Assembly (NCBI GenBank): GCA_022036555.1
Contig: CM039124.1
Coordinates: 57,735,527 to 57,799,526, forward strand
Length of the DNA stretch: 64,000 nt
From: Microstegium vimineum
Taxonomy: Eukaryota > Streptophyta > Magnoliopsida > Poales > Poaceae
Reading direction: 5' to 3'
Shown here: positions 9,439-20,992 of the stretch, in pieces
Layout of the letters: the number at the start of each line of letters is the position of its first letter
How positions within the stretch are numbered: position 1 is the stretch's first letter
The notes under the pieces: model-generated
Databases searched by the model: none
What the model saw: the letters and a program-made list of their open reading frames with translations, nothing else
Told to the model about the DNA's origin: nothing
Translations under genes and position numbers: made by a program

Positions 9439-12246
9439 TTGCACATTCTTCAACGGTAAGATGAATCTGGAAACTTTTTATCTTTGTCGCCCGTAATGTG
9501 CTCAAATTGTCATCTCCGCATAATTACATTCTTGGTCTGTTCCAGTTGATTTGACGGGTGTCAGAACTTGAGGGCGTCATCTTACCTCGGCTTTGCATGA
9601 TCTAGTCTTTACAGGTGTCATTTGCTCCTCATTGGAGAGGATTTTGCATGATCACATGGCTTCTGCTTGGCATGCATTGCCTTTTATTGTATTAAATTGC
9701 TTTGTTGTGTGCTGTAGCTACGTAGCATCGCTGAAAAGGGATCGAACACTATCCTTTTTTTTGTGGAAGGATCGAACACTATCTTTGCATGCATAAAAAA
9801 ACTTAATACGCAACAGATCTTAACTGAGAGTTTCTGTTCATATCACTTTTTTTTTTGCCTGGATAAATGAATTCTTGGGACGCAATCTAGTAATGCAGTA
9901 ATCTGATTTGTTCCGTAGCAAGGAAGAGGTTTTATCCCCTTGGATGACTATTGATGTAGGTGATCTGAGATCATAGTTTTGTGATAGAGCATGTGCTTCT
10001 ACATGCTTTGGTATGCTAATATGGATTCTCAGTTAACGCTCAACGAAATATGATATAAAATTTTGAGAGTCCATACAAACTATAGATTAGTTGCCAAGGA
10101 ATTTGTTCAAAACAAATGCAATCGGCTAAAACCCTAATTATAGAGTTACAAACCATAAGTTGTTCCACTTTCATGTGAAAATACCTTATTATGACCATGA
10201 ATCTACTCGGTGATCTATTCATGCAAGCCATGCTTGACTGCCTACTGCGCCAAGTGCACAGTAGGGTTTTGATTGGGTGTTAGCTCAAGATTAGAGCTGC
10301 TGCAAGCAGAAGCTCCACCATACTCTCGATTCAGCTTGCTCTATGATCTTAGGCCAGTAGGATGTTACTTGTTCGTAATAGTACATGACTATGGTAGTAG
10401 GACCCTCATATGGTAATCACTGCACTGTACTTCTGTATGATCTTTGATCAGTTTGTACTATATGTCCCATCACGAGAAAAAATTGTACTTAGTACAGTGT
10501 TGCCAGCAAAACATTAGTCTTGCATTGGCATCAACAAACTGCTTGTGTACTCTATTGACAGAGAAGTCTTTGAATATTATTGTAGTTTGGTGACCTTGGT
10601 GATATCAGTTCATTAAGTATCCTTTTTTACCCTTTAGACCACTCTCAGCATGCAAACCATTGTTCACCCCTAAATGTTCTGTGGTCTTGAAATCTGTTAA
10701 ATTGTGCTATTGTTAGGTAGTGGTCATCAAGATTCAGTCTTTATTTCTTGAGATAGGATATGCCACCATTTCTGGTGCTTTGCTTGCACTGAGCTATCCA
10801 GAGTTCCAAACTTCTGAGTGAGCTAGACACTTCCAGCCTTATTGATTGAACGTAGCTTTCCATCAGATGCTGTAAAATTACTTCCTGGTTGGAGACCTAG
10901 ACCTAGCGCAGTCTGGAGGGTTCGTTGTTGTTTGTTATACTTCTTAACTACCAGAAGTTACGATTTTATTTGTTACTAGTTTCTTCATCCCAGACCTTAG
11001 CTTTCTAGTCTGTTTGGACTGTATGTAATTATGTATGCTGGAATCACATGGTATCATTACATTTTTTTTTTGGAATTAAATCGGTAGAAGATTCATCTAA
11101 TTATGTAAGCATGATCGAAGTGATATAATATTACTTAAGGACATTTCACTGATAAATTCTACTCGTGAATCTTGAGCGGTGCCTTAAAAGCATATTGGTA
11201 TGTAAGAAAAGAAAAGCCCCAAGCAGCAGGCACGATCCCTGCATCAACAAACTGCTGTTGTCTTATTTTTTTCGTAAGGATGATTGAAACTATTTAGAGT
11301 CATAAATGTTCATAGCCATAGTTTGACTAAGAAAACAAATAGAATTGCATAATTTTGTGACGGAGGTGGTAGCTATACTGTTGTTATGCGTCCGGATTGC
11401 GTAGAGAGGCATGATAGAGTACTGCATAAACAAGTACGGACTGTGTTAGATATCAGTAACGATCATGTTGTTAGTACGCGAGAGACTAGTTTCTCAGAGT
11501 TTGCAGTACAGACCGGCCAATAACATATATGTCAGACAGTACAGATTGGTCATTTACATCTTCTTTGTCTGTCAACCTGCAGAAAACTGAAGACGTCCAA
11601 TTGCTGGGACCCGTTCCGGCAACAATTCTCTTTTGGAGCTGCTACCGTTTGTTGCGGTGATGACTGTCAGAGCACCGCACACAAGGCTGTTATGGTCATC
11701 ACCAACCATACATCAGCTCTAGCTGCTGCCGTTGATCGAACAATCCTGTCTTTCTTTTTTTTTCTTTCATTTCCTTCCTAGATGCTGTTGTACAAATTTT
11801 GTGGGAGATGAGAGTTTAAACAAGTCGTTGTAAGAGTGCTCGGTAATCGTAGTCCTCCCAGCATCTAACTGCTGGTCTAGACTATTCTGAAGTTTGGATG
11901 AACAGGTCCATTGGCCAGGCATTGTGATCATAGTTTATGAGTTTGGTTTGTGAGATATCCCTGATTCAGAGGTGCTTCCATAGCTCTTTCTAGGTGTGAT
12001 AAATCATTTGTCCTTGAAGCTGTTTTTAAGAGAAAATCATGGCTGATAAGTTCAAGCGAATAGATCATTGAGTATTTCGATCTGATCATTGTACTATCTG
12101 TATAGCGTGATCCTGCAGATGAATGAAATTCTAAATGTTTGCCACTTTATTCAGGTTGTTGATGTCACCAAACGGGCACCGGCACACACAATCGTGTCAA
12201 TAATAAAAAAGAAAAAAAACGCAGATTAGACGAGACCACGGCGATC
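9439..12246. other. TCP 3' region and intergenic; no other gene seen
   Basis: The stretch begins with the TCP 3' UTR, which appears spliced. AT-rich, T-tract-rich DNA follows to 12150 without a frame longer than about 70 codons or any recognised domain. The sequence around 11580-12140 is 3'-UTR-like, ending in AATGAAATT, and could be a distal part of the TCP transcript; this is inference. Confidence 0.5.
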
Positions 12247-12912
12247 TCATTTGGATTTTGGGCCGAGCAGCCACTGCCTGTACTCCAGGACGAGCTGGTA
12301 CACCTTCTCGGGCGCGTGGACGTTGGCCGCCACGCTGTCCCGTCGCGCGCACCGCGCCGCCCACGCCGCGAGCCGCGGGCACTCCTCGGCCACGGCGAAC
12401 GGCGCGGCGGCGACGTCGACGAACCCGAACGCCTTACCGCCAAAGAACTCCCGGTCGCCGAGCTCGGCGTCGAGCGCACGGAGCACGGCCAGCATCTCCT
12501 CCCGCGCCTCCGGCTCCGGCTCCGCTTCCTCGCCGTCGCGCCTCAGCCACAGCCGCTTCCCGCAGACGTGCGCCCGGTCCGCGTACTCCGCCCAGAACCG
12601 CGCCCGCGCGCGCGTGTAGGCGGCCGGCGGCAGGAGCGGCGGCGTCGCCGGGAAGGCATCGTCGAGGTACTCGAGGATGACGAGGGACTCGCAGACGGCT
12701 CGCCCCAAGTGGAGGAGCACCGGCACCTTGCCGTGCGCCGGGTTGGAGCGAAGCAGGAGGTCGCTCTTGGCGGCGAGGTCCTCCTCCGCGCGCTCGTACG
12801 CCAGGCCCTTCTCGGCCAGCGCGATGCGCACGCGCTGCGCGTACGGGCTACCGAACACGTCCAGCAGCACCAGGTCGCCGCTGCCGCTGCCGCCGCTCTC
12901 GGCGCCGGCCAT
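12247..12912 (-). CDS. Tau-class glutathione S-transferase (internal deletion)
   Basis: 221 residues, one uninterrupted frame. The N-terminal thioredoxin-like domain carries the catalytic Ser in FGSPYAQRVRIAL (Ser22) and the GSH-binding CESLVILEYLD segment. The helical C-terminal domain follows with ARFWAEYAD, FGFVDVA and CPRLAAWAARC. These mark the plant-specific tau class, cytosolic enzymes that conjugate glutathione to xenobiotics, herbicides and endogenous electrophiles. Compared with the second GST in this window, about 13 residues are missing between VDVAAAPF and EECPRLAAWA, where the paralogue has TSWFLAYERFGDLSV. That segment helps line the hydrophobic substrate site, so specificity may differ or activity may be reduced. 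Most tau GST genes have one intron; this one has none. An alternating Glu/Pro run (EPEPEA) sits in the mid region. Confidence 0.92.
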   Translation of the reverse strand: MAGAESGGSGSGDLVLLDVFGSPYAQRVRIALAEKGLAYERAEEDLAAKSDLLLRSNPAHGKVPVLLHLGRAVCESLVILEYLDDAFPATPPLLPPAAYTRARARFWAEYADRAHVCGKRLWLRRDGEEAEPEPEAREEMLAVLRALDAELGDREFFGGKAFGFVDVAAAPFAVAEECPRLAAWAARCARRDSVAANVHAPEKVYQLVLEYRQWLLGPKSK

Positions 12913-14478
12913 GTGTGTGTATGTGTACGAGCTAGCGGCGCTGGTTCGCGGTGGTGCGTCGTCGACGTGAGCGGGATCGAGGCCGGGGGTCTCGCTATTT
13001 CTTGTTTCGGGAGAAGAGAGCCGAGACTGAGAGCCGAGGAAGCTGTTCTGGCGGCGTGCGTGTGGGTGACGTCGTACGTGCTGGACGACAGTATGAGCAC
13101 GAGCTGCCAGTCTTCCACAAGTTTTTTTTTTCTCTCAAAGCTTCCGAAGGGACGATTGAGTCGTCGTCAGCGCTGATCCAAGAACTTTGCAAAAAAATAA
13201 AAAATAATAACACTGTTGTGTTTCGTTTGCATTTGATAATTATTATCCAATCATAGAGTAACTAGACTTAAAAGATTTATCTTGTAAATTATAGATAAAT
13301 TATATATTTAGTTATTTTTAACTATATTTAATGTTCCATGTATATATTCAAACATTCAATTAATGAGGTAGAGTTTTAGAATTTTAAAGCGATTTAAACA
13401 AGGCCGGTACCAATTCCACGCCGTTAGACGTCTCGTAGCTCCCTTCTGATAGTGAATTTATTTTGAATGATCTTTGATAGTGAATTTATTTGAACACATG
13501 GAAATGCTTTTCTACCAACTTATTTGTCAACGTTAAAACTAAAAAACTTTTGGGGGGGGGGGGGGGGGGGGGGGGGAATAAAGTTGAAACTACAATTTGG
13601 AAGAAAAGAAGGAGTGCTAGTAGCTAAGCCGAGAGTCTAATGACGGTGGACCATCTGATCGCTGTCAGCTCAAGTCAATACACGAAGAAAAGACATGTTT
13701 CGATACAGTGGTTTATAGCATTTGTCTAGGGTTTTTATTTTCAAACCACGTGCCTCGGAAACCGATGGATTTGTCATAGACGGATATACCTGTCCCATGA
13801 CTGTGATGCTGCTACCCTGGTACTTTGAGTCTTTGACCAAGATGCATCATGCATTGTGGTGCAAGCAAGATGCACCATCACCATCTGTCCAACACTCCAA
13901 CTGAATGCGGCGGCGACTGAAGAGAAGGGAGCAGGAAGCGGGAAAGATGAGGAGGAACCGTGGGCTGCTCCAACCCGGAAAAATACGGCCCAATCTAAAG
14001 TACACAGGCCCCACCGGACCACATGAAGTCCAACTCAGCCCATGTTTGCACGGTGTCGTGGAGATCTGACACCCGGTGCGGTGTGTTTGGAGCGTTACAG
14101 GAAGGCAGCAGACCGGTGGCCAGGCGGGCCAACCATAGCCAGACTAACCAGGTGCAACCTCTCTTGTTTGGTGGCAAGACAGACTCAATAGGGGTCGTGT
14201 TTATTTGCCGACTCAAATGGCATCTAGGCCTGATGATGTGAGGGAGATGAGTACCCACGCGAGCCTAGCTCTGAAAAAACGGTGGGGAGGAGTTTCGTTG
14301 GGGAGTCTGGTCCAAGCTGTTTTAGATCCGTACAATGTGGACTCCGATGTTGGGCCAGAGAAACAAACACGAGATGTTACATCTAAAAACTCGAGCCACC
14401 CTTTCAGCTTGCTACCAAACACGACCGGATGTTCCTACTCCGCAGCTCCGCTCCATCCCAACAAGAATACATTCCTAA
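12913..14478. other. GST promoter side and intergenic with poly-G tract
   Basis: The first 250 bases upstream of the minus-strand GST are GC-rich and probably carry its promoter; no clear TATA box was seen. AT-rich DNA with a 25-base G run (13552-13576) follows, then mixed sequence with GTTTGG/CCAAAC-type MITE fragments near 14160-14320. No supported gene. Confidence 0.5.
13552..13576. repeat. Uninterrupted 25-base poly-G tract
   Basis: Twenty-five consecutive G on the + strand. Such runs are rare in plant DNA and can fold as G-quadruplex. The exact length may reflect sequencing or assembly slippage. Confidence 0.95.
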
Positions 14479-14752
14479 GGTGCTGTTTGGTTGGACGATT
14501 TGAGGCCGTCACCGCTTCACGGTGGGAACAGATTGCGTTGTTAGACATTTGGAAGGACCGGCCAGTATAAAACGGTTGCCCCTCCTCTCCCGCGCTAATC
14601 GATTCCTTTCCGGAGTCAAGAAGTCTCGGCGGCAAAATCAGACCGGCTGTCGCCCAACCAAACAAGCCGTGTTAACTCTTGCCACGAAACGGTTGGCGCT
14701 GGTTTATGTTCCAATTCACGTTGCCGTTGCCTGAGCTGAAACAAACGGCACC
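14479..14752. mobile_element. Tourist-like (PIF/Harbinger) MITE with TAA TSD
   Basis: It begins GGTGCTGTTTGG and ends AAACAAACGGCACC, inverted repeats of GGTGCYGTTTG, with TAA directly on each side (14476-14478, 14753-14755). The 274-bp interior is non-coding. TAA duplication and short inverted ends are typical of Tourist MITEs. Confidence 0.8.
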
Positions 14753-15880
14753 TAAATTTGAATAGTTGTTTTCCTTTCTTTACAGGCGCCACCCTCCATC
14801 GCGACAAGAATACAATTCTAGAGCTGAATCAGATTTTTAAAACTAAATTCGATTAGAATAGTATTAATATTTACATCTTCTAATAGATTTAACATATTCT
14901 ATGGTCGTTCAATGATAATACTTATTGAGTATCATACATGTTGTATCTTTTATATAGATTTAGTAAAATTTAAAACCCTTTCACTAATCAAAAAATGAGA
15001 ATGAGTACAATATGTGATAGGCTACTTGGTCGGCGATCGCAAGTGTTCGGTTGGAGCTCAGAACTGTGAACAATTTCATTTCCTTATCATTAATACTATA
15101 TTTGTATTAAAACAAATCCATTTTCAGGATCACATGAGTCAAACCATCCAAAGTTTAATTATTTTTCAAAAGGCAATAAAATCTACAACACCAAATGAGT
15201 ACATAAATTTAGGTTCATAGCTAAATTTTGGTTGCTAAAACTTGGACAAGCTAAGTTTTTTTTTTTGCCACTATTTGGTTTGTTGTTAATACTTTAAATT
15301 TAGCTTGCCAAGTATTCGATAAATATTTTTTATCTAACTTTTGGCTGTCAATTTTTTGGCTTGCCAAATTTAACAAAGCATGCTCTTAGTTAAAGTTAAA
15401 ATATTTTAGAGGGGAGGCAGCAACGTAGATTACAGATGTGTTTGGAACCGCTTGTTGAAAAATTGTTTATAATTTGGTCAAGATTTTTATATAAGCTGCG
15501 GTCTAAATTTTTTTCGGTAGTTATATAGCAATCAAGGGTGTACAAGGATGTGTGTGCCCTCGCAAGCGTCCGCTATTCATCGAGCGAATTAGCATTTAGA
15601 AAGGAGCATCTTTTGTAGGAGTGCCTACCTGCGACCGAACGCCCGAGCGAGCGGTTCCTCACCTCCCTGGTCATCTGGGGACGTCCGGGGAGCAAATGCG
15701 GGTACTGAGAACGCCATTGGAGCTAGCGAGTGGTTCCTCGGCCATGGGAGCTTCCATTGGCTACTTAAGCGAGCGGGTCTTTGGCCATGGGATGCACCAC
15801 GGCGGCGTGGACGCGCGGGGAGGCAGCGCATGCTGCGGAGGCAGAGGGGCAACTAGCGGAAAAATGCTCGCGGTGGCCGA
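14753..15880. other. Intergenic; no supported gene
   Basis: AT-rich up to 15600, then a GC-richer patch at 15620-15880 with open frames on both strands and no recognised domain. This patch abuts the GGGT-rich element and may be a captured fragment, but I cannot identify a source. Confidence 0.4.
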
Positions 15881-16284
15881 AACACATAAGTCTGGCCGTT
15901 CGGGTTACCTTTTATTTCGGGTCGAGTAATTCGCGTAATTTAAAGTTTGGGTAATAAAAATTGTTATCCAATATTAGCTTCGAAAAAACACTACCTGAAA
16001 TCTTGGGTACCCGATAATTCGGGTTCGGGTTCGGGTATTACCCGATATACCCGAATTTACAAAAAGCAACAAACTAAATAAAATTTTGGTAGCAATGTAC
16101 ATAATTTCAGCAGCATCCGTATAAAATCTTACTATTACTAATTGGAGGCCCCAACGGAGACATCACGTTAATTTACCAGATGCGCTAAGAAAAAAGATAA
16201 ATCCTAGAAATTCTTACAATAACCAGAAACATTTGACCTTTGATTTAGTAGACTCTAATTATCATCACCGATATTAGCCATTGG

Positions 16285-16575
16285 ATCTATTATAGTTTAT
16301 TAAAAAATTGCCCACCACTGGCATTATGAAAAATACTTAAAGTAACCCCTAATTTTATATGTAAATTAACCACCTCTGCCATTATAAAATATAATTCAAA
16401 ATAACCCCTAGATTTATATATAAATTATCCACATTTGCTATTATGAAAAATAATTCAAAATGACCCCTAAATTTGCATCTAAATTACCCACCATGGCCAT
16501 TATAAAACATAGTGTACAATAACCCCTAACATTATATCTAAATTACTTAACTTAGTCATTATGAAAGATAATACG
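16285..16575. repeat. 59-bp tandem repeat in Helitron
   Basis: Four to five diverged copies of a 59-bp unit; the CCCCT marker recurs at 16346, 16405, 16464 and 16523. Each copy has the pattern ACCCCTA, ATAAATTA, CCAC, CATTATRAAA. AT-rich and non-coding. Confidence 0.85.
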
Positions 16576-18452
16576 TACTTCATGATAGTAAATTTTATAA
16601 GCTATTATTTTAAACATGTTTATCTATTTTTACTGAAACATTATGCCATACCATATTATTAATTTTATGTACTCTATGATATATAAATAATACTATACAT
16701 ATATAATCTTGTGATATAACAAATTTAACATGTTTAGTACGTGAATGCATACTGAGTTTCAACTTATGTGGAAATAATACAATTAGGATATAGACACTTT
16801 TTAATTATATTTTTTGAATAAAAGATAAATAATACTAAATATCTAATTAATGTCCAAAAAATACAACAATTTGATTAAAAGTTAAAACATAAACTATAGA
16901 TTTACGAAGACACAAAATAGGTTGTATCAAGAATTTATGTATCTTAAGATTAGATTTCAACTAAATATATATCACGCTAGAAAAGTATAAATACTATAAA
17001 TTCTAACTAGATGTCCTCACTTGAGCGTGCATGTTAATTCTTAGAAGATTTAATTGGAAACAAAAGACAACTCATCGAAATTTCATAAAAATAAAAGAAA
17101 TTTTACCATCAATTAGATATGACCTAATCTCCATTGATGATAATAATAGTTATTAGATCTATTATATTTTCTAAATAACTATCGATTTCTATTGTTGTGT
17201 AAAACAATATAAACAAACTCATAACCCTAATTTATATTACCCACATATGTTGTTAAGAAACAAGATCTAATATAAACATAAATTTGCATTAAAGTATAGA
17301 CGTCCTCATATTATGATCGTAATTTACATAACTCAATTTTCATATTATTATTAGAAAAAATAAATACCCCTCAAATATCATCTAAATTATAAACATCTAA
17401 TTTTACAAAAAAAAAATGTTTAGAGAACAAATAAAATATGTAAATTATCAACCCCTCCTCTATCATTTTTAATATAGTAAGATTTGTTAAAGTAAATATA
17501 TGCGTAACGGCAACATGCATGAGCTACATATGTTATATTTCTTCACATAAAAAAATAATTTTCTACATATACTGATACTAACAAATTATTTAAAACCATA
17601 TTAGTAAACATAACATATAATTTATATATAGGTCGATATTTATGTATTTTAATTAAAATATTTGATATGTCTATATTGATAGTATAATCATAACTGTAAA
17701 TATAATTCTTTGATAGTAAAATTCAATTATCATGAGAAGTATGGGAGAACGCTTATTTCTATGTTGTTCTGGCCTTTATTAAGAATACCTTAGAATAGAC
17801 AACAAATCATTATAAAGTTCAAGTATTAAAATCCTATTGATATTAGGACTACTACCTTGTCTAAGATTTTACTTCATACTCCGTGACTTATAAGTTATCG
17901 TGTAGGTTTTAAATAATAGTTGATGCTATTGTAGTACTCAAGAACATACTCTATAAACTAAAATTCTTATTTTTGTGTAAGAAGAGAGTTAATGAAATAT
18001 ACAATAATCATAAGAGTTTTAACTTAACTTAAGAAGAGAAAAAATTTGTAATAGCTGACAAGAATAAAATTTGGAAAAAATAAATTTAGATTAATGACTT
18101 CATAAGATACGTGATGTTACAAGAGCCACCATGATTAATGGTAAAGTTTCATACTATTTGCATATTTAAAGTATAAAGGTTCCACACAAAAAGAATAAAA
18201 ATATATTGATTGGTTCCTTGAAAAAAAATATTATTAATAGATTTAATATAATTAGATCTAGACTACATAATATCTATTATATCTATAATGTTAAAAAAAA
18301 TAAATGAAGAAAAAATCTACATATTAATATAAGTAATTTTTTATTAGTCAAATGCACTTTGTCCCTTCCAAATCATAAGATGTTTCGAGCTTTTAAATAC
18401 ACAACTTTTGCTATACACGTGTCTACGTACATAGTAAAAATAATATATTTAG

Positions 18453-19841
18453 TGTTGGTGTTATGACCCGGGGGTCAAGACCACCAACTAGTAAATTTGT
18501 ATATCGCGTGCTCCCTCTCTCAGACGTGATGCAAGATGGACACAAGGTTTATCCTGGTTCGGGCAAAGAAGGCCCTACGTCCAGCGGGGGAGGATGACTT
18601 GTATTATCTCGCACCCAAAACATGCTCGTATAGGGGGGGTACAAGCTGAGTTACACGGGTTTGCTCAGAGTGAGCTGCTGCCCAAGGCTAGCAATGCTGC
18701 CCTAGGCTGCAGGTTGGCTGCTCGAGGGGTCGCTCGAGCGGCGGTGTGTGCGTGTGGAGTGTGAGGGTCTGAACTGAAGTCTCGGATCGGAGATTTCAGG
18801 ATCGATCCCTTTATTCTACCTCGGCGTCCCCTTTTATAGACCAAGGGGAGGTCCGAGGGTACAGGATCCTAACTGTTGTAGTATGGGCGGCGTGCCCTTG
18901 GCATAGTGTTGGCGAAGGGACGTTGAGCACTGTGGCGGCATGGCCTTCCCGTCCTTCTGGCGCTCCCGGTCGTGGTGGCAGTGGAAGTCGCCGCGGCACG
19001 TCAAGGCACAGCGTCCGCAGACGGACACGAATCCCACGGCTGAAGCGAGACGGGGCGGATGGGACGAGCCCCATACTGGAGTTGTCGGAGGGAGAGGTCG
19101 AACCCTGCGCGGCTCTGCCGTATCCCCGAAGTCGTCGTCGAGGGCCGTACTGTTCACGTCCGAGGGGTGCTGCTGGAGTCCGTACTCGCGTAGTGGCGAC
19201 AGTGGCGGCACAGTTGACAGGAATCCGGGACTTGACGGATAGTTGTTGGATTTGACCGCGGACGCGGGTGCCCATGGCGTTAGGTAGATTTACTTTAGCC
19301 CATGCCGGGGGCAGTTGGGCTGATCGAGCCTCCCGTCCGGGGGTCGTTCGTTCGACCCCTTGTCCGTCGCTCGTCGTCGAGGTAAGGTCGGAGCAGAGAC
19401 GGAGTCAGGGGGATCGAGGTAGAGGCCGAGGGGTCGTTCGTTCGACCCCTCGTCCGTCACCCGGAGTCGAGGTAGGAGCCGGGGGGTCGTTCGTTCGACC
19501 CTCGGTCCGTCATTTGGTCTCGAGGTAGGAGCCGGGGGGTCGTTCGTTCGACCCCTCGTCCGTCATTTGGCGTCGAGGTGGAGGCCGGGGGGTCGTTCGT
19601 TCGCCCCCTCGGTCCGAGGTGGAGGCCAAAGGGTCGTTTCGAACGACCCCTCGTCCGTCATTCGGCGTCGAGGTGGGCCGGCCCGCGACTTGTCGCCACA
19701 GCTGGTGTAGGGGGGCCTTCGAGTGATGGGCCCTTCCTTACTGACTTGAGCAGTGGGCTGGTCCCTATCTTAAAAATGGTTGTTATGTTTAGCGTTAATT
19801 TAACAAAGGGTTTAGGGTACCCCTTACCTTCGTACCCGACA
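18453..19841 (-). mobile_element. Solo gypsy-type LTR with TTTAG TSD
   Basis: On the minus strand the LTR starts TGTCGGGTACGAAGG and ends in a TG..CA-type terminus. It is flanked by identical 5-bp TTTAG (18448-18452 and 19842-19846). No internal region remains, so it is a solo LTR formed by recombination between the two ends of a full element. A minus-strand TATA box (TATAAAAG, complement of 18831-18838) sets the orientation. It carries six spaced copies of a short palindrome around GGGGTCGTTCGTTCGACCCC. The same family reappears in opposite orientation at 63504. Confidence 0.9.
19340..19655. repeat. Palindrome array inside solo LTR
   Basis: Six copies of GGGGTCGTTCGTTCGACCCC or close variants occur at about 50-85-bp spacing, each followed by a CGTCCGTC/GAGGTRGGAGCC linker. 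Each can fold on itself. Open frames through the array are repeat products and not genes. Confidence 0.85.
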
Positions 19842-19953
19842 TTTAGAAAAGTCAAAATTATCTTATAATTTAAAAAAAAAGATTATTATCAATAGCTAAT
19901 ATTTATATCTCCAAAAAATTTAACCCGTGCTCTCGCACGGGTTGATGGACTAG

Positions 19954-20700
19954 TTTTAACAACAATTTGTAGAGAATCATTTATTATAGTTATTTGTTTA
20001 AAAAATAGAGAATTATATTTTAATAAAGTGATATGTTTAAGTGTTCAACTAACAACACATCAAAAACATAAAAACACATACAAAACTTTGGATAGTTCGG
20101 GTAGTTTGGGTACCGAAGGATACTACCCGAATTACTTAAACTAATTTTGATTTTGGGTAATTAAAATCACTATCCGAATTTAGGATCGGGTACCTCGGGT
20201 TCAGGTAATTCGGGTACGTGGTAGTCTGCGATCGAGAACGCCGGATGTGCAAGTTCGATCCTTTTCACCTCAATTCTTAGTCAATCTTAAAACAATCTAG
20301 GGTGTTTAATTAGATGGGATTTTATATTATTATTTTTACCTAGATTATGATTATAAGCGGTATCAAACACGTCCTTTGTGTTTGACTATCATACGACCCT
20401 AACAGAGATCTAGGCAGCTGCAGCTGGCGAGAGTACGCAGACGCCGAAGTTGGTTCGAGAGATGAACCGGGAGTCCGGGACGATGGCGCTGCTGCAGTTG
20501 CGGCTCTGCAAGGCTCGGTAGAGTAGTGTAGAGACGCCAAGAGGCTCGAGACTTCGGGAGATGGAATCGGCACCATGTCGCCATCACATCGCAGATGCCA
20601 ATTGCTGCAATGCAACGCGCTATTGGTGATAGAAATAAGCACACAAGAACCAAAGCAAAGGCGACGATACTGAAGACGTTACTACCAAGAAATCCAAGGG
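19954..20700. other. Intergenic between nested element and GST 3' end
   Basis: Contains the right arm of the GGGT-rich element up to about 20230, then mixed DNA without a recognised gene. Minus-strand open frames at 20340-20707 have no known domain; they lie just downstream of the second GST and may include its distal 3' region. Confidence 0.4.
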
Positions 20701-20706
20701 AAACCA

Positions 20707-20712
20707 TTTATT
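20707..20712 (-). terminator. Candidate poly(A) signal of second tau GST
   Basis: TTTATT on the + strand reads AATAAA on the minus strand, about 280 bases downstream of the GST stop codon. Position fits a plant 3' UTR; not proven. Confidence 0.4.
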
Positions 20713-20992
20713 CAGGCCTGGCCCTGTACGTGCACGAGGCAACACGGCGCTGCCGCTGCACGTACGTACGCCAGGCGACACATCGACGATACAACAAGTA
20801 CTGCTACAAGGACACGCAGTACAAGGAACAACTCAACTCGACCCAAGCAAACAACGACAGTGACGAACTCACGAACACGACTGCTCTGCTCAATCATCAC
20901 CTACGACCAAACATAAACCATATAGTAATACTGAATGAAACACTGTTAACAGCAGCAACTAGCCGGGCAGCTAGCAGCAATCCCCAAGGATC

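Larger units (their letters stand above)
16127..19953 (+). mobile_element. Helitron with intact termini, non-autonomous
   Basis: The left end is TCTTACTATTACTAATTGG after an A. The right end carries a perfect hairpin (AACCCGTGC, loop TCTC, GCACGGGTT at 19922-19943), then GATGGA and the terminal CTAG, followed by T (19954). TC at the 5' end, a subterminal 3' hairpin, a CTRR terminus and insertion between A and T with no duplication define plant Helitrons. Without the solo LTR nested at 18453-19841 it is about 2.4 kb, very AT-rich, with a 59-bp tandem repeat near its left end. No Rep/helicase frame and no recognisable captured gene were seen. Confidence 0.85.
15893..20230. mobile_element. GGGT/ACCC-rich DNA element split by Helitron (ends unresolved)
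   Basis: Segments 15893-16126 and 19954-20230 are both packed with GGGTA, TTCGGGT and TACCCGA motifs in direct and inverted orientation, such as GATAATTCGGGTTCGGGTTC on the left and TACCTCGGGTTCAGG on the right. The two are separated only by the Helitron, so they are most simply one older element of about 0.5 kb. Dense subterminal GGGT motifs suggest an hAT or similar DNA transposon, but I could not define terminal repeats or a TSD. Confidence 0.45.

Noticed and set aside
12316..13176. 286-codon plus-strand frame opposite the first GST
   Set aside because: The minus strand encodes an unmistakable tau GST; this frame is its shadow.
19340..19655. Regularly spaced palindromes resembling a CRISPR array
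   Set aside because: This is plant nuclear DNA inside an LTR; spacers are themselves repeated and no cas genes exist.
18811..19868. Several open frames on both strands at 18.8-19.9 kb
   Set aside because: They lie within the solo LTR and its palindrome array and follow repeat periodicity.
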